DNA of 64,000 nucleotides from Mermis nigrescens (lineage: Eukaryota > Nematoda > Enoplea > Mermithida > Mermithidae). A program made the translations under genes and the position numbers. Positions 57,761 to 64,000 of this stretch are shown here, one piece after another (the stretch's first letter is position 1; the number at the start of each line of letters is the position of its first letter). The stretch is taken from the NCBI GenBank assembly GCA_036768485.1, contig JAVLUZ010000154.1, positions 36,904,042 to 36,968,041 on the forward strand, written 5' to 3'. The notes below the pieces were generated by a model. That model was not told where the DNA came from and ran no database searches. It saw nothing but the letters and a program-made list of their open reading frames with translations.

Positions 57761-59007
57761 AAAGCTCAGGGGGATAATACCCCTGCTCATCAACCCCCTA
57801 AAATTTTTCGGAAATTTTGTTGATTTCACTGGTGCAATAATTGTGTCCATAAAATCATGTTCAAAAAGCAAGAAACGTCAAAATTTTCTGGCTTTTCGCG
57901 TCAAGTCATTATTATTTATTGTTCTACAGTTCCACTGAGTTAAGAAGCTTGAATCAGCTAGCTTCAATTTGGTTTGATGTACTATTTGTTCGTTGAATGA
58001 AACTGCATGCTTGTTGAGCATCATAGTGTGAAAATGATTGTGTATGAGTTTGTATATTCTCTGTTTTGTTGGTCTTTCTTTACAGAGACGCAAAATCCTT
58101 CTTTTAATTGAAAGGAAAGGCCGAATTTTCTTGTGTTTTGAGCATTTTCTGTTTTCTGGACTACATCTCATTTAAGAAGGCCACAAATGGGTCTTAAAAT
58201 GGTAAGAACAAAATTTTTTGATACATACCTTATCGGCAGCGACCCGTTGCTGCACTAGATTCTTAGAAAAGGTCAAAAACGTATTTCAGTTCAGAACACT
58301 TTTTTTAATTTAGCAAGTAGTTGAAAAGTTTTGTACATATTTAGGACTTGATCAATTTTAACTGCTTTTAGGTTCAATTCAGAACCAAGATTTTGCCGAT
58401 TTAGCGAAAATTGTGCTTTTTTACAAAATTTTCCGGGGCTTTGCATCGGATCCCGCTGTGGGCGCTTGAGCGCACCCCCCCCCCCCACCCCCAAACCCCG
58501 CAGCCTTGAAATTTCGTACGAGTACAACTGATTTTAAAATGGCATAAATTGAATGTAAAGAGCAAAAACATCATAATTTTCCGGGTTACTGTGTTATTTC
58601 TCTTTGTAAAGCACCAGCATTGCGTTTAATAGATTGAATCAGTCAAAATGTTCCAGCGATTCATACTAAGTTAGTAATTCGCAGTTTTCCTGTAAGAAGC
58701 CTAAACTCATGGCATTATGTCAAAATTGTTTTGTACAAATTTGATAATTTTTTTCTTTTTCAAGTAATAATCGAAGCTAAAAAATGTTTCGAGCGGTAAA
58801 AATGAGCGCTGCATTGCATTTTTTGTATTTTTGATCGTCAGAAGCCATAAATTAGCCGGCTACACTACTAACGGTCAAGAAACTCAGTTTTACTATACAT
58901 AACGCGCTGCAGTACCATATCAAATCATTGAATGTAAAAGCAGTCTTGAAAAATTTGTGTGTTTGCTCCCCCCGAATCAAAATCCTGGCTACGCTTCTGA
59001 CTCAAGG

Positions 59008-59534
59008 ACTGGAAGATGCGTAACGTTATTTGCAGAAACTTTTGTATACTAATGCATGCTCGTTGAGATTCATACATTAAGATTTCCTACCGATGTGTGT
59101 TTCTTTTGGACAAAAATCGGCAAATTAGCCACTCTACGTTTTAGAAATTTATAAGGTACGAATGTATGTAAAATCGGAGCACTTGAGAATGGCAATGCAT
59201 ATATTTTATGCCTACCTATAATTATCTGGACGTTTTCGTTTTTTATCGTGCCTTCGCTTTTCATTCACATCCAATGATTGTGTGTTTTTGAGCTGATCCA
59301 TAATTCAAAATTTAGTGGAAAGGTAGCGCGATAGCGCTACCTGTAATATACTTGGCCACCTTTTTTCTTATATGTTTATCACAGCGAGTGCGAATTTTGT
59401 GCACCTCCCTCAAAGCCACAACGGCACACGCCTGAGAGGTGCGCTTTTTTAACGATAGATAATTAAAAAACTCGATGTACCATTTTTTCTTCTGTTTACA
59501 CTCTATGCCGAGTTAGCAATGAGTGTTTAAAGTG
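59008..59534. other. Intergenic, no gene seen
   Basis: A small self-complementary word GGTAGCGCGATAGCGCTACC is at about 59322. Nothing else is recognised. Confidence 0.4.
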
Positions 59535-60830
59535 TAAACCAAAAAACCAGATAATTTGCGGTGGGCCAATTTTTTTAATGTTGGCCCCGAGCTGTAGATT
59601 ACGAATCTGACCTCAAAAATTCTTTACACTCGATGGTTGTTGCACAAAAATGTAAAGTATATGGGTTTTTTACTCCTTGCGTGTTTTCAGCTTATCTAAC
59701 TCAATTTTGGTTTCTTTGCAGTCCAATTGGTTTTATAATGTAGAGGGTTACAATATCTCGAGGACCAATTTTTTTCTCTTTTAACGCAATATTTGTTAAT
59801 CTGTGATCGTTTTAGTGTAAAGGGTTCGAGACGAAAAACGAAATTTCTTCAGCTACTCCACTAAGTAGGTGGAACATGCTAATTATGCTTTAAGATGTGC
59901 TCTGATCTTAGCGTTATATACAGATCCTAGTTTATTTTGTTTCTATAAACCCAATATTGCGTTATTAGCACAAGTGTAAAGTTTACACCGAGAAACACTT
60001 TTTCGCCCAAAGCTTTGGGATATCAAACAATTTGCGGAGGGCCAATTTCAGTTTTGAAAATGTTGCCCCCCAAGTTGTAGATTACGAATGTGACATTAAA
60101 ACTTTTTAACACTCAATGGTTGTTGCACAAAAGTGTAAACTATACAGGTTATTTACTCTTGGCGTGTCCTGAAGCTCATCTATCTCAATTTTGGTTTTTG
60201 TGCAGTCCAACTGGTTTTATAATGTAGAGGGTTACAATATCTCAAAACGTGGAATTTTTTTCACTTTTAACGCAATATTTCTCGATCTGAGATCGTTTTA
60301 GTGTAAAGGGTTCGAGACGAAAAACGGAATTTCTTCAGGTACTCCGCTAAGTAGGCGGAATATGCTAATTATGCTTGAAATGTGCCCTGACATTAGCGTT
60401 ACACATCCTAGTTTATTTTGTTTCTATACACCCAATATTGCGTTATTAGCACAAGTGTAAAGTTTACACTGAGAAGCACTTTTCCGCCCAGAGCATTGGG
60501 TATCAAACAATTTGCGGAGGGCTATCTTTTTTAAAATGTTGCCTCTGAGTTGAAGATTACGAATCTGAACTTAAAATTTCTTCATAATTAATGGTTCTTG
60601 CACAAAAGTGTAAAGTATACGAGTTTTTTACTGTTAGCGTGTCCTGAAGCTTATCTAACTCAATTTTGGTTTCTGTGCAGTCCAATTGGTTTTATAATGT
60701 AGAGGGCTACAATATCTTAGAAGGTAGAATTTTTCCTCTTTTAATGCAATATCTCTTGATCTGTGATCATTTTAGTGTAAAGGGTTCGAGACAAAAAAGA
60801 AATTTCAGCTACTTGCATTGCAACCCCCAG
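59535..60830. repeat. Three tandem copies of a roughly 480-bp unit
   Basis: Landmark TAATGTAGAGGGTTACAATAT recurs at about 59738, 60222 and 60697 (spacing about 484 and 475). Each copy also has GTGTAAAG near a TTTGCGG(A/T)GGGC block and a GTGTAAAGGGTTCGAGAC block. The copies are diverged and the last is shortened. Confidence 0.85.
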
Positions 60831-60890
60831 AATTTAGGCGCTGCCCATGTATGGATATATGGCCTAAAATATTAAATAAAAAGAAGGGAA

Positions 60891-61539
60891 CTAGCAAAGA
60901 AAAATGCTCCGATGGAACAAAAAGTGTAGATCTACTTGAATTTCTTCATTGTTTAGCATGTAAAAGGTGGGGACCAGGGAAAATTTCTGTATATGTGCAG
61001 AAGCCATAGGAATGTGCTAAACAGTAAGACTACCCCTAAACAACGCAAAAATCGAAGTATATTCTGCGGCCTATGCGCGTTTCTGCAGATTTTCCGTAGT
61101 AATTTTGATTACGATGGCGAGTATTTTAATTACTTTATTTTGGAAGATTTAAAGAAATTTTTGTAGTTTTCTCATGCAGACTATTGAGTAAGCCTTGTAG
61201 GTGTAAAGTTTATACTATTATCTTTTACGCCACAGCATTGTGGAAGGTCAAGATTTCATTAAATAATACATTGATTAATTAATAGTCATGGAAGTGTCTT
61301 CAATTCTCGTTTACGAAACACTTGAGAACGTTTTGTGATTACACCCTCATTTTTCACAGGCCGCAGAATATACTTCGATTTTTGCGTTGTTTAGGGGAAG
61401 TCTAACTGTTTAGCACATTCCTATGGCTTCTGCGCATATAGGGAAATTTTCCCTAGTCCCCTCCCTTTACGTCCTTGACAATTAAAGAATTCAGGTATAT
61501 TTACCTTTTTTGTTCCATCGGAGCATTTTTCTTTGCTAG
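60891..61539. repeat. Palindromic element, about 180-bp arms
   Basis: The left arm starts CTAGCAAAGAAAAATGCTCC and reaches TATATTCTGCGGCC (about 61071). The right arm starts GGCCGCAGAATATA (61359) and ends TTTTTCTTTGCTAG. The arms are imperfect inverted copies around a 290-bp centre. A related half-arm lies near 3001-3120. Confidence 0.85.
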
Positions 61540-63307
61540 TATTCTAATATTTAGTTAAAGGTCAGGAAAATATCAATCATGCACTAAAAGTTAGAAAATT
61601 AAATCGTATCTTCATCGAAAAATTACACGGGCGTATAGTACGATTTGAATGGTTTGAAGTAAGGGCTTGGAAGATTTCTTGTGAGCGGTAGAGCGATGGT
61701 TCATTTTTATGACCACGCATTGGCTCGCTATTTGCGTAACAGTTGAGTTTTCTCGCCTTTTTACATTGTCCACTTTTATTCGAAACATATTTTGTGATGG
61801 ATTTTTTTGGGATAAAATCGTTCAGTTTTCAGCAATGTCGCGTAAAAAATTTGAGAAGTTAGGCAGATGGTTGATTACTGCTCGATTTCCTGCGTTCAGG
61901 CAATAAGTTATCAAATTGTTCCCAGTTTTTCAACGTTATGGTATGAAGGCTTGGCTTCTCTTTTGGCGCTCACTAAGCCTGAGCATTAAGTTTAGACTAC
62001 CAACCATGCGCTTTGAAATGCAGTCTTCGACGAAATACAACTGAAAGGTTACAGTAGGTACATCGTGTGTTTATTAGGGATGTCCCGGGGCGACTTTTCA
62101 GCCGAGGCCGACGCTTATGCCACAGCACCGGGGCCGGGGCAAGATGTTATGTAAACTTATATAGGCTACGCCTATAGATGTACACTTAAGATCATTTATG
62201 ATACTTTCTGCAATAATGCTTTAATATAGGTGTAAAGAAAAGATTATTTATAGGGTTCTAATCTTATGATTTGAATTAAAAACTGTAGGAATAAGAAAAA
62301 AGTTTTTTACACTATCAGTCACGCTCCAGCTGATCATTCATGAGATCATTTAAATGATGAAAATCCATAGCGCAAAATGTTGAATCGTCAATTTCGGATT
62401 TTCAAAAGTTCGTGAATATAGATTAGTGCGATTTTCAGGGAGGCTAAAAAGGGAAGGAAATTTATATGTTCATAACAAGATATCCACGGCAGTTTCAGTT
62501 ATCTTAATATACGCTATCGCTTTTTCTATGTAGAAATTTTCTTTAATGTTACGCGACGCACTCGTCATTTTATGGTAAAGATCAACTTAAAAGAAGCATT
62601 TTACTTGATACTGAACTGATCTTTTTAGTCCTATTTTTACTTCAAAGCACTGAACAACAGAAAGTCTTAAGTTCTTAGTAAAAACGTCACGCAAATTAAC
62701 TATTTGCATCACAGTCCTTGAATTTAACATCCTCTGACCGATTTTTGCACTTATAATCCACAATTGTTCATGTTTCCAGAGCTCTACTAAGCTAAAAAAT
62801 CCTTAATTTGCAAGTTTCGAGCATCTGTTCCAGGTCAAAATTTGCTATTCTTTCGATAAGCATTAAATTTTCAAAAATTCCGTAAAATTGTGAATACTAC
62901 GACCAAAAAGTTATCACTTGACGCAAAACAGTAGTACTATAGATTACTTTGCATACAGGGTGTTCGGAAAAAAGACAACATTTTATTTTTATTTGAAACT
63001 TCTAATCTTGGGAAAATGAAAGACTTTTTTGCCAGTTCAGAGCACAACTATTCCTGAATATGCTTGCAAAAAATTGGAGCACATCACTCCGTGCTACTTG
63101 CTCGGCACCTTATTGACCAAACTCAACAACAAGTTTACTACTGTAAATTTTCCATGTTCACAATGCATCATACGTTATCTGCTGAACAAATCTTTAGATC
63201 AGGAATTGTACTCTGACCTTTAATGAGTTCTATTCTATATTTTGTATGTTCCCTAAATATAATTTATTAGTTTAAAAAAGAAAAGCCCGCCTTAGGTAGT
63301 TCAGATC
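61540..63307. other. Intergenic; possible LINE 3' remnant near 63029-63223
   Basis: The + frame at 63029-63223 ends RYLLNKSLDQELYSDL, vaguely like the tail of a non-LTR ORF2, but no diagnostic motif is present. A lone hAT-like end (TTAGGGATGTCCCGGGGC) lies near 62075. No gene seen. Confidence 0.3.
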
Positions 63308-64000
63308 CACTGTTTTTTGTGCGATACAAAGATTTTGAGGCATGTACAGAGATTTTCGGAGCCATCTTTGTACAATGTACAAAGACTTTTTGGGGCGAAG
63401 TAGTCGTAATTTTAACGCTTTTTTGAGTATTTCTTTAGCAAAATTTAAACAAAATTTAGGCGCTTCACGCCGAATATCATAATTGCATCCTATTCAGCTC
63501 CAAGCGCGGGCATTAAACACTCCAAAATCTATCTTTAAGCATCTTTGTACAGAGTCAAGCATCTTTTACAACTATACTGTTTTATAAAGATTTTATGCAA
63601 AAAAGAAATATTGAACAACTTTGCACTGTTTTCTGCTTTTTGAAGATTAAATTGACATTTTTATCTTTGCATTGCATTAAATTCATAAGCAAATCGGTGT
63701 CTATTATGAGATTCAGTCAGCATATTGCAATCGTTGTATTATTTCTGATTGTATAACAAGTTATTTTAGCTTTCTGAGTCGGACTTTATTTGTAAATTCA
63801 ACCCAAGACTTATGAAAATTCCGGCGCTTCGCGCCGAACTAATATAACCAGCTGAATTTAGGAAAAAGTAACACTTTTTCGCAAAGCGTGCGGGTCATGG
63901 ATAACAATCTAGTAGTATGTAAAATATTTAATAGTATATCTATATATTATATGTACAAAAAAATTTTCGCTCGTTTAAAGACTTTTTCGGAGATCTTTGT
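63308..64000. mobile_element. CAGTG-family relative cut by the window end
   Basis: Starts CACTGTTTTTTGTGC. Contains TTTGTACAATGTACAAAGAC, hairpin GGCGCTTCGCGCC at 63823-63835, and the block shared with 8765-8895. The right end is outside the window. Confidence 0.55.

Larger units (their letters stand above)
56553..58999. mobile_element. 2.45-kb hAT-like element with a nested element
   Basis: Perfect duplication ACTCAAGG at 56545-56552 and 59000-59007. Ends CACAGGCGTAACCAGG and CCTGGCTACGCTTCTG. The interior holds the nested element at 56650-57406, a GCTATATAGCC-type tandem tract (57415-57760), and an open frame on - (57878-58171, containing RRILRLCKERPTKQRIYKL) that I cannot assign. No recognisable transposase. 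Confidence 0.8.

Overview
This is nuclear DNA from an animal, most likely a protostome invertebrate (arthropod-like). The supporting signs are GT-AG spliced genes of metazoan families, large repeat-filled introns, many hAT-type miniature transposons and broken non-LTR retrotransposons. I cannot name the species. Two complete genes and the 3' end of a third are readable, all on the + strand.

Layout: 179-1200 holds the last two coding exons of an unrecognised gene. 1201-16600 is repeat-rich intergenic DNA, including a 1.17-kb element stuffed with an internally inverted minisatellite, a 1.8-kb hAT-like element, an inverted 0.9-kb minisatellite, and a reverse-strand LINE (about 11165-16050) split by three separate hAT-like insertions. 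16610-39422 is a seven-exon spenito/RBM15-type gene (three RRMs plus SPOC, 644 aa as modelled). 43669-54866 is a nine-exon annexin gene (334 aa as modelled) with one GC-AG intron. 54867-64000 is again repeats: a 2.45-kb element with another nested in it, a 480-bp tandem repeat, and a palindromic element.

The two main genes look unrelated in function. The RBM15/Nito protein is expected to act in the nucleus as an RNA-binding adaptor of the m6A methyltransferase complex. The annexin is expected to be a calcium-dependent membrane binder. Their introns hold most of the mobile DNA, and many insertions can be defined to the base by 8-bp target-site duplications (TSDs).

The most unusual signal is a short hairpin module, GGCGC-NNN-GCGCC. 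It recurs at least 15 times with an intact stem and a variable loop, embedded in repeat families that otherwise look unrelated. Second is a group of TIR elements of one terminal type whose interiors have been replaced by tandem arrays. All calls were made by eye; no alignment or database search was run.
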